Shown here piece after piece: positions 7,477-15,796 of a stretch of DNA of 64,000 nt. The translations under genes and the position numbers were made by a program. The stretch covers positions 1,302,001 to 1,366,000 of the forward strand of contig NZ_CP116338.1 in assembly GCF_028198145.1 (NCBI RefSeq), read 5' to 3'. The notes under the pieces were generated by a model. The model did no database searches and had not been told where the DNA came from. It saw nothing but the letters and a program-made list of their open reading frames with translations. How positions within the stretch are numbered: the first letter of the stretch is position 1; each line of letters opens with the position of its first letter. Source of the stretch: Microbacterium sp. nov. GSS16 (GTDB taxonomy: Bacteria; Actinomycetota; Actinomycetes; Actinomycetales; Microbacteriaceae).

Positions 7477-8367
7477 TCACCCGACGGCGCCGCACGCATG
7501 GGCGAGTGCGGCCGGCGCGAGCTCGGACGACAGGCGAGCGAACTCCTGCACGCTGCGCTCGCCGGGCCAGTCGTCGGGAAGCAGCGACCGAGGCAGCCCC
7601 GGATCGATGTACGGCAGCACCCGCCAGCTGTCGATGAGCCGCACATAGGCGTCGAACGGCTCGGTCTCATCGAGGTCGCCGAGGGACGCCTGGAACCGCT
7701 CGTGCTCGGCGCGCAGCGCGGCGAGATCCCACCACCGTGCCGCTGCGATCGGAAGCGGGTCGGCGGGCTTCGGATCGGTGGTGCGGAACAGGGTGGTGAA
7801 GGCGCGGGCATCCAGCTCGGCCAGCAGCTGCTCGACCTCGTCCGCCAGGTGCCCGGGCAGGATCCACAGCCCGGCCGAGACCGCACCCGCACCGACGAAC
7901 TGCAGCCTGCGGCGCAGCTGGTGCCTGAGGTCGCGGCGGGTCTCGGGAACGGTCGCCGAGACGAGTATCCACTCATCGGCCTCGGTCATCGTCCGCACCG
8001 CGAAGATGCGCCGGTCGCCGCGCTCGAGCATCGGCAGCGCGGCGGGGTTCAGCGCGTAGTCGCCATCGGGCGCCGCCAGCAGCAGTCCTCGCTGCTTGAG
8101 CCGGGTGATCGCCGTGCGTGCCCGTGCCGCCGGTATCCCGAGGTCATCGGCCAGCCGCACGAGCGCCGCCGGCGTGATGCGCCCGCCGAGCGGACGCAGA
8201 TACAGGCCGATCAGGGTGCGCAGCAGCGAGGTGGTGCTGCCCGGACGCGCGTCGATGTCGTCGAGCACGCTCGGCTCACTCGCGCCGTCGCTCCCGGTTC
8301 GCGCCGAGACCCCCTCGAAAGAACGCTCGTGAGCAGAGGTCTGGGCTCTGAGTGATACGGGGGTCAT
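7477..8367 (-). CDS. PaaX-family transcriptional regulator
   Basis: 296 residues. An N-terminal winged helix (about residues 38-105, with IDARPGSTTSLLRTLIG and a RTAITRLKQRGLL recognition region) is followed by the PaaX central and C-terminal domains (WILPGHLADEVEQLL and RLIDSWRVLPYIDPGLP). PaaX proteins repress aromatic catabolic operons and respond to CoA-thioester or aromatic effectors. Its ATG overlaps the stop of kynU by four bases, so it is the last gene of the kynurenine operon and probably controls it. The N-terminal 35 residues are low-complexity and may be added; the start is less certain than the frame. Confidence 0.85.
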   Translation of the reverse strand: MTPVSLRAQTSAHERSFEGVSARTGSDGASEPSVLDDIDARPGSTTSLLRTLIGLYLRPLGGRITPAALVRLADDLGIPAARARTAITRLKQRGLLLAAPDGDYALNPAALPMLERGDRRIFAVRTMTEADEWILVSATVPETRRDLRHQLRRRLQFVGAGAVSAGLWILPGHLADEVEQLLAELDARAFTTLFRTTDPKPADPLPIAAARWWDLAALRAEHERFQASLGDLDETEPFDAYVRLIDSWRVLPYIDPGLPRSLLPDDWPGERSVQEFARLSSELAPAALAHACGAVG

Positions 8368-9590
8368 GACTGCAGGGCGTCGCGCACGGCGATCACCCCG
8401 CGCAGCGTCTCTTCATGCGAGGTGCTCAGCGGCGACAGTCCGAGGCGGATGCCGTCGGGGAAGCGGAAATCCGGGATGACCCCGTCGGCCCACAGCTGCT
8501 TCGTGACCTCTTGGAACGAGTCGTGGCCGATCGTCACGTGCCCGCCGCGGCGCGACGCCTCGCGCGGCGACAGCAGTCGTACGCCCAGCGGCGCGAGCAG
8601 CGCGTCGTAGGCGCGGATCGCGAACTCGGTGAGCGTGATCGACTTCGCCCGGAGGGCGGTGACGCCCTCGAGCTCGATCAGGTCGAGCATGCCCTGCATC
8701 GCGAGCATCGACAGCACCGGCGGGGTGCCGCTGAGCAGTTGCCGGATGCCGGAGACCGGGGTGTACTCCGGCCCCATCGCGAAGATGTCGGCGGCGCCCC
8801 ACCAGCCGTGGATCGGCTGAACGACGCTGCCGTGATGCTCGGCGCGCAGGTATGCGAACGCGGGCGATCCCGGGCCGCCGTTCAGGTACTTGTAGGTGCA
8901 GCCGACCGCCATGTCGACTCCCCACTCGTCGAGCTTCATGGGCACCACACCCGCCGAGTGGCACAGATCCCACAGCATCAGCGCGCCGGCGCTCTTCACC
9001 GCCTCGGTGATCTCGGGCATCGCCGCCAGTGAGCCCGAGCGGTAGTCGACGTGGCTGAGCACGACGAGCGCGGTGCGTTCGGAGATGACCGAGGCCACCT
9101 GCTCGGCCGTCACCCCGAGGATCGGATCCGGTTCGACCCAGCGCAACGTCGTGCCTGTCTCGTCAGCGACGCCAGCGGCGATGAAGCGGTCGGTGGGGAA
9201 GTTGCCGGCCTCGATGATGATCTCGTCGCGACCGGGGCGCGCGGCGACGCCGGCGCGCATGAGCTTGTACAGCAGCACGCTGGTGGAATCAGCGACGACG
9301 GTCTGCCCCGGCGCGGCACCGAGGGTGATGGCGCCGATGCGATCGCCGAGGTGCATCGGCAGCTGCATCCACTGCTCATCCCACGAGCGGATGAGGCGCG
9401 TGCCCCAGTCATCGCGGATGAACGCGGCGGCCTTCTCGGGCAGATCGCGCAGCGGGCGACCCAGCGAGTTCCCGTCGAGGTAGGCGATGACGCCGGGGGC
9501 GTCGGCGAACTCGGCGATGTGATGGGCGAGCGGATCCGCCTGGTCGAGCTTGCGGGCCTCGGCGAGCAGGTCGTCGGTGATGTCGGTCAT
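8364..9590 (-). CDS. kynU: Kynureninase
   Basis: 408 residues, PLP-dependent, hydrolysing L-kynurenine to anthranilate and alanine. The PLP lysine is K234 in GCTYKYLNGGPGS, with D208 and H211 in LWDLCHSAG contacting the cofactor; LDGNSLGR (38-45) is the conserved N-terminal kynureninase motif. The length is normal. It begins one base after the amidohydrolase stop and overlaps the PaaX-like gene. Together with the upstream tryptophan dioxygenase it indicates tryptophan degradation to anthranilate. No 3-hydroxylase is present, so the NAD branch is not implied. Confidence 0.93.
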   Translation of the reverse strand: MTDITDDLLAEARKLDQADPLAHHIAEFADAPGVIAYLDGNSLGRPLRDLPEKAAAFIRDDWGTRLIRSWDEQWMQLPMHLGDRIGAITLGAAPGQTVVADSTSVLLYKLMRAGVAARPGRDEIIIEAGNFPTDRFIAAGVADETGTTLRWVEPDPILGVTAEQVASVISERTALVVLSHVDYRSGSLAAMPEITEAVKSAGALMLWDLCHSAGVVPMKLDEWGVDMAVGCTYKYLNGGPGSPAFAYLRAEHHGSVVQPIHGWWGAADIFAMGPEYTPVSGIRQLLSGTPPVLSMLAMQGMLDLIELEGVTALRAKSITLTEFAIRAYDALLAPLGVRLLSPREASRRGGHVTIGHDSFQEVTKQLWADGVIPDFRFPDGIRLGLSPLSTSHEETLRGVIAVRDALQS

Positions 9591-9591
9591 G

Positions 9592-10641
9592 TCACGGCTC
9601 CGCGATGTCGGTGTCGATGTCGATGGGGTGAAGGCGGCGCGCCCGGATCGGGTCGCCGCCGGGCAGAAGCAGCAGGGGGCCGCCCGCGAGCGGGTCGGCG
9701 GGGGAGAGGACAGCCAGCAGGCCGAGCCCGTCGACGCCCGCCGCGCGCAGCGCGTCGATCTCCGCGTCGCGCAGGTCGACCGGGGTGTCGCCGTTGCCCA
9801 TGTCGGTGCCGTACAGCACCTCGCCGCCGGCGGCGGCGAAGCGGCGCAGGTTGTCGATCGCGAGGCCGAGTGCGTCGCCGTCGTGGATCGCCAGGGTTGA
9901 GATCCACGATGCGGATGCCGCCTGCCGGACGATCTCGGCATCGCTCAGCCGCTCGCTGAACGGCGCGTGCGCGAGGCGTGTGGCACCGAGGCGCACCGCG
10001 CGCTGCGCCTGGCCTGCTCCTTCGGCATGGGCGACGACGGGCAGGTGATGCACGGCCGCCTGGTGCACCACCGCTCGGAACGAATCGTCGTCGAGCACGG
10101 GGCCGGCGTCGCTGTTGGCGACGATCTTGATGAGCGAGACACCGGCAGCGGCGAGCTCATCGACCGCGCGCGCGGCGTGCTCGGCATCCGGTATCTCCCG
10201 CACCGAACCCGGGGGAGCCCACGCGCGATCCGACGGATACCCGCCCGGTGCCGTCAGAAATGGCCCGGCGTACTCGACGATCGGACGGCGTGGCTGCGCC
10301 GAGCGCGGCACGGTCATCTGGTCGTCATCCGGATCTCCGGAGTCGTGGCGGGCCACGTCGGCGACCCAGTCCGGATCCGCGCCCAGATCGATCACGCGGC
10401 CGAGCCGCGACTCCGCCAGCAGCGAGTGGTCGACGAGCTGCAGATGCACGTGATGATCGGTGAACAGGCCCGTGATCACTCCGTCGAGGCGGGGAGTGCC
10501 GGCCGGCGGTGGCCCTTCGACAAGCTCAAGGACCCAGGAGGGGCGGGCGCCAGGGTTCGAGGAGGCGAGAGAGTCAGGGGTCTGGGAGCTGAGGGTGCCC
10601 TCGCGAATCCCCTCGCCGTCGAAGAAGGTGACCGCCCGCAT
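9592..10641 (-). CDS. Amidohydrolase-superfamily protein in the kynurenine operon (candidate formylkynurenine hydrolase)
   Basis: 349 residues of the imidazolonepropionase-like amidohydrolase group. Metal-site residues are visible: H64-V-H66 in TDHHVHLQL, a Lys in VSLIKIVAN (about 176), His in VVAHAEG and LAHAPF, and the Asp in YGTDMGNGD near residue 278. It lies exactly between kynA and kynU where a formamidase would be expected, and no KynB-like gene is in the window, so I infer it may hydrolyse N-formylkynurenine. Residues about 30-50 (including [11 protein letters not shown]) are encoded by a copy of the dispersed CCTTCGACA-type repeat and look like an insertion. Confidence 0.8.
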   Translation of the reverse strand: MRAVTFFDGEGIREGTLSSQTPDSLASSNPGARPSWVLELVEGPPPAGTPRLDGVITGLFTDHHVHLQLVDHSLLAESRLGRVIDLGADPDWVADVARHDSGDPDDDQMTVPRSAQPRRPIVEYAGPFLTAPGGYPSDRAWAPPGSVREIPDAEHAARAVDELAAAGVSLIKIVANSDAGPVLDDDSFRAVVHQAAVHHLPVVAHAEGAGQAQRAVRLGATRLAHAPFSERLSDAEIVRQAASASWISTLAIHDGDALGLAIDNLRRFAAAGGEVLYGTDMGNGDTPVDLRDAEIDALRAAGVDGLGLLAVLSPADPLAGGPLLLLPGGDPIRARRLHPIDIDTDIAEP

Positions 10642-11491
10642 TCAGCGGCCGATCTCGGTGCGCACGCTGTACAGCTCGGGGAAGAAGGTGAGATCGAGCG
10701 CGCGCTGCAGAAAGCTCACGCCGCTCGAGCCGCCCGTGCCGACCTTCATGCCGATCGTGCGGGTCACGGTGCGCAGATGCCGGAAGCGCCAGAACTGGAA
10801 GTTGTCCTCCACGTCGACGAGCTCTTCGCACGCCTCGTAGAGGTCCCAGTGCTCGTGCGGGTTCTCGTAGATCTCGCGGATCGCGGCGACGAGCTCGGGA
10901 TGCTCTCGGTAGGGCTGACGCACGTCGCGCTCGAGCACCTCGGCCGGGATCGGCAGGCCGCGTCGTGACGCGTATCGCAGGAACTCGTCGTACAGCGTGG
11001 GACGCTCCCACTCGGCGGTGAGCATCGCCAGGTTCGCGGGGTGGTCGCGGAACACGCTGAGCATCCGCTCGTTCTTGTTGCCGAGTGCGAACTCGACCGC
11101 ACGGTACTGCACCGACTGGAACCCGGACGAGTTGCCGAGCTCGCCGCTGCGCGTACTCGGTGGGGGTGAGCGTTGCCAGCACCGACCACTGCTGGGTCAG
11201 CACCTCCTGGATGTGCTTCACCCGGGCGATGTGCTTGAGCGCAGAGCGCAGATCGTCGTCGGCGAGACGATCGCGGGCGGTGCCCAGCTCGTGCTGCACG
11301 AGCTTGAGCCACAGCTCGGTGGTCTGGTGCTGGATGATGAACAGCATCTCGTCGTGATGCTCGGGCTGCGAGACCGGATGCTGCGCACTCAGCAGCCGAT
11401 CCAGATCGAGATACGAGCCGTACGTCATCCGGTCTTTGAGGTCGGTGACGATGCCGTCTTCGAGCGTGCGTTCATTGTCGGCGGGGGCCAT
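10642..11491 (-). pseudogene. kynA: Tryptophan 2,3-dioxygenase, reading frame broken near 11146
   Basis: Two frames together encode a full tryptophan 2,3-dioxygenase. Frame one runs from the ATG at 11491 to 11147 (115 residues, with [14 protein letters not shown] substrate-pocket region). Frame two continues from 11145 to the stop at 10642 ([19 protein letters not shown] onwards, heme-side [19 protein letters not shown] intact). A single extra base, or equivalently a 2- or 5-base deletion removing the usual YxxF-R residues after Tyr-Ala-Gln, shifts the frame. All other motifs are conserved, so the break is either very recent or a sequencing error. Intact, the product would open the indole ring to N-formylkynurenine and be the first gene of the operon. 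Confidence 0.85.
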
Positions 11492-11623
11492 CCCGGAACG
11501 GTATCAGTTTCGTGGCGGCCGTCACAATGATGAAACCGCCGTCGCTAGCATGCCGCCGCCTCGATCGACAAGGGGTGCCCGCCCAGCGCAGGCGATCGAA
11601 TCGCAGCGGATATTCTTCCCAGC
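11492..11623. promoter_or_regulatory. Divergent promoter region between kynA and the GCS2-type ligase gene
   Basis: 132 bases without a gene. On one side GTTTC at about 11508-11512 and GAAAC at about 11533-11537 form a spaced inverted repeat near the kynA start, a position suitable for the PaaX-like regulator, though the match is short. No clear -10/-35 pair can be assigned with confidence. Confidence 0.3.
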
Positions 11624-13123
11624 ATGGGAGACAGCATCAGCTCACAGCGGTTCACACGGCAGGATCGGGCACGATTCCGCGAACAGGTGCAGCGCGGACT
11701 GGAGGCGCTTGAGCTCATGCTCGGCGACGGCTGGTTCGAGGAGGCGTCTCAGCCGCAGCTGGGTCTGGAGATCGAGCTGAACCTCGTCGACGGTGACCGC
11801 AACCCCGCGATGACCAACGAGCAGGTGCTGGATGCCATCGCCAATCCGGCCTTTCAGACCGAGCTCGGGCGATTCAACGTCGAGATCAACGTGGCACCGC
11901 GCCCGCTGGGCGACGACAGCCTCGTCGAGCTCGAGAAGGTGCTGAGCTCGGCGTTCGCCGCCGCCGATGACCGCGCCCACGGTGCGGGCAGCGACCTCGC
12001 GATGGTCGGCATGCTGCCCACCCTCGACGAGACGCACTTCACCGAGCGCTGGCTGTCGAGAGAACCGCGCTACAAGATGCTCGGGCAGCAGATCCTCGCG
12101 GCGCGCGGCGAAGACATCGAGCTGCGACTCGAGGGGGTCCCCCTCACCGACACCGCCGAGCCGGAAGACCTCGACATCATCTGCGACACCATCGTGCCCG
12201 AGGCCGCGTGCACCTCGATGCAGCTTCACCTGCAGGTGAAGCCCGAGGAGTTTGCCGCGCACTGGAACGCAGCGCAGGCGATCGCCGGCGTGCAGGTGGC
12301 GCTCGCGGCCAACTCGCCCTTCTTCGCCGGCCGTGCGCTGTGGCACGAGACGCGCATCCCGATGTTCGAGCAGGCCACCGACACGCGCTCGCAGGAGCTG
12401 AAGAACCAGGGCGTGCGTCCGCGCGTGTGGTTCGGGGAGCGCTGGATCACGTCGATCTTCGACCTCTTCGAGGAGAACTCGCGCTACTTCCCGGCGCTGC
12501 TGCCGGAGAGCAGCGACCAGGATCCGCTCGAGACGCTGAGATCGGGCACCGCCCCCGATCTCAGCGAGCTGCGGATGCACAACGGAACCGTCTACCGCTG
12601 GAACCGCCCGATCTACGACACGCAGGACGGCGGCTGCCACCTGCGGCTCGAGAACCGGGTGCTGCCCGCCTCGCCGTCGATGGCGGATGCCATGGCCGAC
12701 ACCGCGTTCTACTACGGGCTGCTGCATTCGCTCGCGCACAGCGAGCGTCCGCTGTGGAGCCAGATGACCTTCGACGCCGCCCACGAGAACCTGCACGCTG
12801 CGGCGCGGCACGGTATCGAGTCGCAGCTGTACTGGCCAGAGCTCGGCTGGGTCGGGCCGCGGGAGCTGGTGCTTCGCCGCCTGCTGCCGCTCGCCGCGGA
12901 GGGGCTGGAGGCCTACGGCGTCTCGACGGAGGCGCGCGAGCGCTATCTGGGCATCATCGAGCAGCGCTGCGTCACCGGGCGCAACGGCGCCACCTGGCAG
13001 CGGGCGAACGTCGCCGCCAGGGAGGCGGCGGGCGAATCGCGACCACAGGCGCTGCACGGCATGCTCGACGACTACCTGCAGCGGATGCACTCCGGCGAGC
13101 CGGTACACACCTGGCGGCCCTGA
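11624..13123 (+). CDS. Glutamate-cysteine ligase family 2 (GCS2) protein
   Basis: 499 residues. LGLEIELNLVD (about residues 46-56) is the conserved Glu-containing ATP/Mg site of the GCS2 ligase family, and FNVEINVAPRPL (85-96) and MQLHLQVKPEEF (about 198-209) are further family blocks. Members ligate a carboxylate to an amine using ATP. Actinobacteria use mycothiol rather than glutathione, so the product is not necessarily gamma-glutamylcysteine; EgtA-like or peptide-ligase roles are possible. Single gene, convergent with the cysteine hydrolase with only 4 bases between stops. Confidence 0.82.
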   Translation: MGDSISSQRFTRQDRARFREQVQRGLEALELMLGDGWFEEASQPQLGLEIELNLVDGDRNPAMTNEQVLDAIANPAFQTELGRFNVEINVAPRPLGDDSLVELEKVLSSAFAAADDRAHGAGSDLAMVGMLPTLDETHFTERWLSREPRYKMLGQQILAARGEDIELRLEGVPLTDTAEPEDLDIICDTIVPEAACTSMQLHLQVKPEEFAAHWNAAQAIAGVQVALAANSPFFAGRALWHETRIPMFEQATDTRSQELKNQGVRPRVWFGERWITSIFDLFEENSRYFPALLPESSDQDPLETLRSGTAPDLSELRMHNGTVYRWNRPIYDTQDGGCHLRLENRVLPASPSMADAMADTAFYYGLLHSLAHSERPLWSQMTFDAAHENLHAAARHGIESQLYWPELGWVGPRELVLRRLLPLAAEGLEAYGVSTEARERYLGIIEQRCVTGRNGATWQRANVAAREAAGESRPQALHGMLDDYLQRMHSGEPVHTWRP

Positions 13124-13127
13124 CTGG

Positions 13128-13670
13128 TCAGCCGAGGATCTCGGCTGTCGTCGCGAGCGTGATCTGCGGCGGATACAGGCTCATCACGTGCAGTGCTGCG
13201 GCATGGTTCCCCGCCGTCGATCCGGCGCACGCGTCGGTCGCCACAGTGAGGCGCGCGCCGGCGTCCGCCCCTGCCAGAGCCGTCGAGAGCACACAGCAGT
13301 CGGTCGAGACGCCGGCGAGCACGACGTGCGCGCCGCGCCCGACGATCGTCTCGAGCTCGCCTCCCCACTTGCCGAAGGCCGGCAGGTCGAGCGTCGGCAG
13401 CGGTGAGAGACCGCGCGCCGTGGGGACGAGGTCGAACAGGGGGTCGGTGGGAGGCTGGTCGGCGAAGGGCCACGTCGCGAAGTAGTCGCCCCACGACGTG
13501 GAGCGATCGGCGGTCGGCATCCATCTGGTCACCAGCACCCGCTCGCCGAACCGATCGGCGAGACGGGCGATGTTGTGCATCGCCTCCTCGAAGAACGGCG
13601 ACCCCCACTCGGAGTCGGGCGAGGCGAAGATGTTCTGCGGATCGATGACGATCAGCCAGCCGTCCGTCAT
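13128..13670 (-). CDS. Isochorismatase-like cysteine hydrolase
   Basis: 180 residues with the isochorismatase-fold catalytic triad D10 (VIDPQNIF), K101 (FGKWGGEL) and C126 (STDCCVLSTA). Family members hydrolyse amides such as nicotinamide, N-carbamoylsarcosine and ureidoacrylate. The ATG overlaps the stop of the NCS1 permease gene by four bases, so the two are translationally coupled, suggesting that the permease imports the hydrolase's amide or ring substrate. The exact substrate is unknown; nicotinamidase-specific zinc ligands are not obvious. Confidence 0.86.
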   Translation of the reverse strand: MTDGWLIVIDPQNIFASPDSEWGSPFFEEAMHNIARLADRFGERVLVTRWMPTADRSTSWGDYFATWPFADQPPTDPLFDLVPTARGLSPLPTLDLPAFGKWGGELETIVGRGAHVVLAGVSTDCCVLSTALAGADAGARLTVATDACAGSTAGNHAAALHVMSLYPPQITLATTAEILG

Positions 13671-15112
13671 GCCTGCTCCTGCCGACGGATCCGCGCCGCG
13701 CGGGCGAACCACGTGATGGCGAACGAGAGAACCAGGGCGAAGAAGACCCCGAGGTTCGCGTAGGCCCAGTCGCCGTCCTTGCCGCCGATGAGGGGAAGGA
13801 GGTAGCCCTGCCAGTTGTTCCACGCCGCGTCGTCGGCGAACAGGTTGACCACGAAGCCCCAGCCGATGATCGAGGCGACGGCCATCGTGACGATCGAGGT
13901 CCAGTCCCAGGCACCGTATCGGCCGTTCGGATCGAACAGTGCCGCCTCGTCGTAGTCGCGACGGCGCCGCAGGATGTCCGCGATCAGGATGCCCGCCCAC
14001 GAGGCCAGCGGCACGCCCAGCGTGATGAGGAACGACTGGAACGGACCCAGGAAGTCGGCGGCGAAGAACACCACGTAGATCGTGCCGAGGGTGAGGATGA
14101 TGCCGTCGATCCCGGCGGCCGCCGGGCGGGGGATGCGGATGCCGAGGCTGATCAGCGTGAGGCCCGACGAGTAGATGCCGAGCACCGCCCCCGAGACGAG
14201 GGCGAGCACGGCGGTCAGCAGGAACGGCACGAGAACCCAGATCGGCAGGATGCCGGCGAGTGCGCCGATCGGATCGGCGCCGACGGCGTCCATCAGCTGC
14301 GGGTCGGAGCCGCCGAGCAGCAGCCCGAAGACGACCAGGATCACCGGGGCGATCGCGCCGCCGAAGGTGTTCCAGAAGACGATCGCGCCGTCTGAGGCGG
14401 TGCGCTTCTGGTACCGGGACCAGTCGGCGGCGATGTTGATCCAGCCCAGTCCGAACCCGGTCATGACCATCACCAGCGCGCCGATGACCGCACCGATGCT
14501 CCCATCGGGGATCGACAGGACCGCGCCCATGTCGATCCGGCTGCTCGCGAGGATCACGTAGAGGATCGTGACGGCGCCGGTGATCCAGGTGAGCACCGAC
14601 TGCATCTTCATGATGGTGTGGTACCCGAGCACCGAGGCGGCGACGATGAGCGCCGCGACGACGACGGTGGCGATGATCTTCAGGGCGACGCTGTCACCCG
14701 GGCCGCCCAGCTGGGTGATGACGGTGGCCGTGGCGAGCACCGCCATGATCGCCAGGAACGTCTCCCAGCCGATCGAGGTGAGCCACGAGACGATGCCGGG
14801 CACTTTCTGCCCGTGCACCCCGAAGGCGGCGCGCGAGAGCACCATAGTGGGCGCCGAGCCCCGCTTGCCGGCGATCGCGATGAGCCCGCACAGCAGGAAC
14901 GAGACCACGATGCCGACGATCGAAACGAGCGTCGCCTGCCAGAACGAGATGCCGAAGCCGAGCACGAACGACCCGTACGACATCCCGAACACCGAGACGT
15001 TGGCGGCGAACCAGGGCCAGAACAGATCGCGGGGCTTCGCGGTGCGCTGCGACTCGGGGATGATCTCGATGCCCGCTCGCTCGATCAGCGCGGGCGACGT
15101 GATGTCGGTCAT
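13667..15112 (-). CDS. NCS1-family nucleobase:cation symporter (cytosine-permease-like)
   Basis: 481 residues with about twelve transmembrane helices. The N-terminal PRDLFWPWFAANVSVFGMSYG and the later GWINIAADWSRYQKR (about residue 245-260) are hallmark NCS1 stretches, the latter in helix 6/7 near the substrate site. Predicted import of a purine, pyrimidine, hydantoin or related compound with Na+ or H+. It forms a two-gene unit with the isochorismatase-like hydrolase. The upstream space to arsR is only 47 bases and contains no riboswitch that I can see. Confidence 0.88.
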   Translation of the reverse strand: MTDITSPALIERAGIEIIPESQRTAKPRDLFWPWFAANVSVFGMSYGSFVLGFGISFWQATLVSIVGIVVSFLLCGLIAIAGKRGSAPTMVLSRAAFGVHGQKVPGIVSWLTSIGWETFLAIMAVLATATVITQLGGPGDSVALKIIATVVVAALIVAASVLGYHTIMKMQSVLTWITGAVTILYVILASSRIDMGAVLSIPDGSIGAVIGALVMVMTGFGLGWINIAADWSRYQKRTASDGAIVFWNTFGGAIAPVILVVFGLLLGGSDPQLMDAVGADPIGALAGILPIWVLVPFLLTAVLALVSGAVLGIYSSGLTLISLGIRIPRPAAAGIDGIILTLGTIYVVFFAADFLGPFQSFLITLGVPLASWAGILIADILRRRRDYDEAALFDPNGRYGAWDWTSIVTMAVASIIGWGFVVNLFADDAAWNNWQGYLLPLIGGKDGDWAYANLGVFFALVLSFAITWFARAARIRRQEQA

Positions 15113-15159
15113 GCCCTCATCCTGGCACCGCTGCCGCCGTCTCGGGGGAAGTGCGGGGT

Positions 15160-15507
15160 TCAGCGGCCGAGCAGCTGCGTGACGGCGTCGATGGCTCCGT
15201 CGGCGAGCCGGAAGTACGCCCAGGTGCCCCGCTTCTCACGCTCGAGGAATCCCGCCGAGACGAGCACCCGGAGATGGTGGGAGACCGTCGGCTGACTCAG
15301 GCCGAGAGGCTCGGTCAGATCGCACACGCACGCCTCGCCGTCGGCGTGGGCGGCAATCATCGAGATCAGGCGGAGGCGGGCGGGGTCGGCGAGAGCCTTG
15401 AGCGAGGATGCCAGTGATTCTGCGTTCTCGACCGAGATCGGCACGCGTGTGAGCGGCGCGCAGCAGGAGCGGAGGTCGCGCAGCGGGATCAGCTCTGAGG
15501 TGGGCAC
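15160..15507 (-). CDS. arsR: ArsR-family As(III)-responsive repressor
   Basis: 115 residues from a GTG at 15507. The winged helix is clear (LKALADPARLRLISMI, LGLSQPTVSHHLRVL). Cys pairs C15-C16 near the N-terminus and C60-V-C62 in the CVCDL motif correspond to the As(III) site geometry known for Corynebacterium glutamicum ArsR (C15, C16 and C55). A longer reading from an upstream ATG would run through the operator palindrome and is rejected. No ribosome binding site precedes the GTG; if the -35 is the TTGACG half of the palindrome, the message may start at or very near the GTG (leaderless). It is divergent from arsC. Confidence 0.87.
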   Translation of the reverse strand: MPTSELIPLRDLRSCCAPLTRVPISVENAESLASSLKALADPARLRLISMIAAHADGEACVCDLTEPLGLSQPTVSHHLRVLVSAGFLEREKRGTWAYFRLADGAIDAVTQLLGR

Positions 15508-15525
15508 GAATCGATTGTGATCTAC

Positions 15526-15545
15526 ATATTGACGAACGTCAATAT
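15526..15545. promoter_or_regulatory. ArsR operator, perfect 9-2-9 palindrome overlapping both -35 elements
   Basis: ATATTGACG-AA-CGTCAATAT at 15526-15545 is a perfect inverted repeat, in the size and AT-rich outer composition of ArsR/SmtB operators. TTGACG lies in both arms, so it can serve as -35 for arsR leftward and for the mini-ORF/arsC transcript rightward. Binding would block both promoters. Role inferred from position and family. Confidence 0.8.
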
Positions 15546-15601
15546 CTGCGGGACCATCGTCACACAACACATTGATGAGCATCGATGAATGGAGGTGCGA
15601 G

Positions 15602-15658
15602 ATGGACGACTGCTGCGAGATCCTCGATGACGGAACCTGCGTCGCGGGGTGCTGCTGA
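15602..15658 (+). CDS. 18-residue Cys-rich mini-ORF in the ars leader
   Basis: An ATG at 15602 preceded by GGAGGTGCGAG (a strong ribosome binding site with proper spacing) opens a frame encoding MDDCCEILDDGTCVAGCC, then TGA at 15656-15658. Five of 18 residues are Cys and four are Asp. It is the first translatable frame after the ArsR operator on the arsC transcript, 138 bases before arsC. It could be an arsenite-binding peptide, a small metallothionein-like product or a translated leader; nothing in the sequence decides between these. It is too short for routine gene finding. Confidence 0.55.
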   Translation: MDDCCEILDDGTCVAGCC

Positions 15659-15731
15659 CGAGCTCTGTCGATGCGTCGCCGCGGGCCTGCCGTCCCGGTG
15701 GGTCTGCGGCGACGGTCACGTAGGCTGGCCC

Positions 15732-15780
15732 CGCAATCCGCAATCCGCAATCCGCAATCCGCAACCCGCAACCCGCGACC
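15732..15780. repeat. 7-bp tandem repeat, seven copies, upstream of arsC
   Basis: Seven consecutive 7-base units run CGCAATC (four copies), CGCAACC (two copies), CGCGACC (one copy) from 15732 to 15780, ending 16 bases before the arsC start. Seven-base units are prone to slippage, so copy number may vary between strains. The array lies in the leader between the Cys-rich mini-ORF and arsC. Confidence 0.9.
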
Positions 15781-15796
15781 GCTCACAGGAGCTCCT

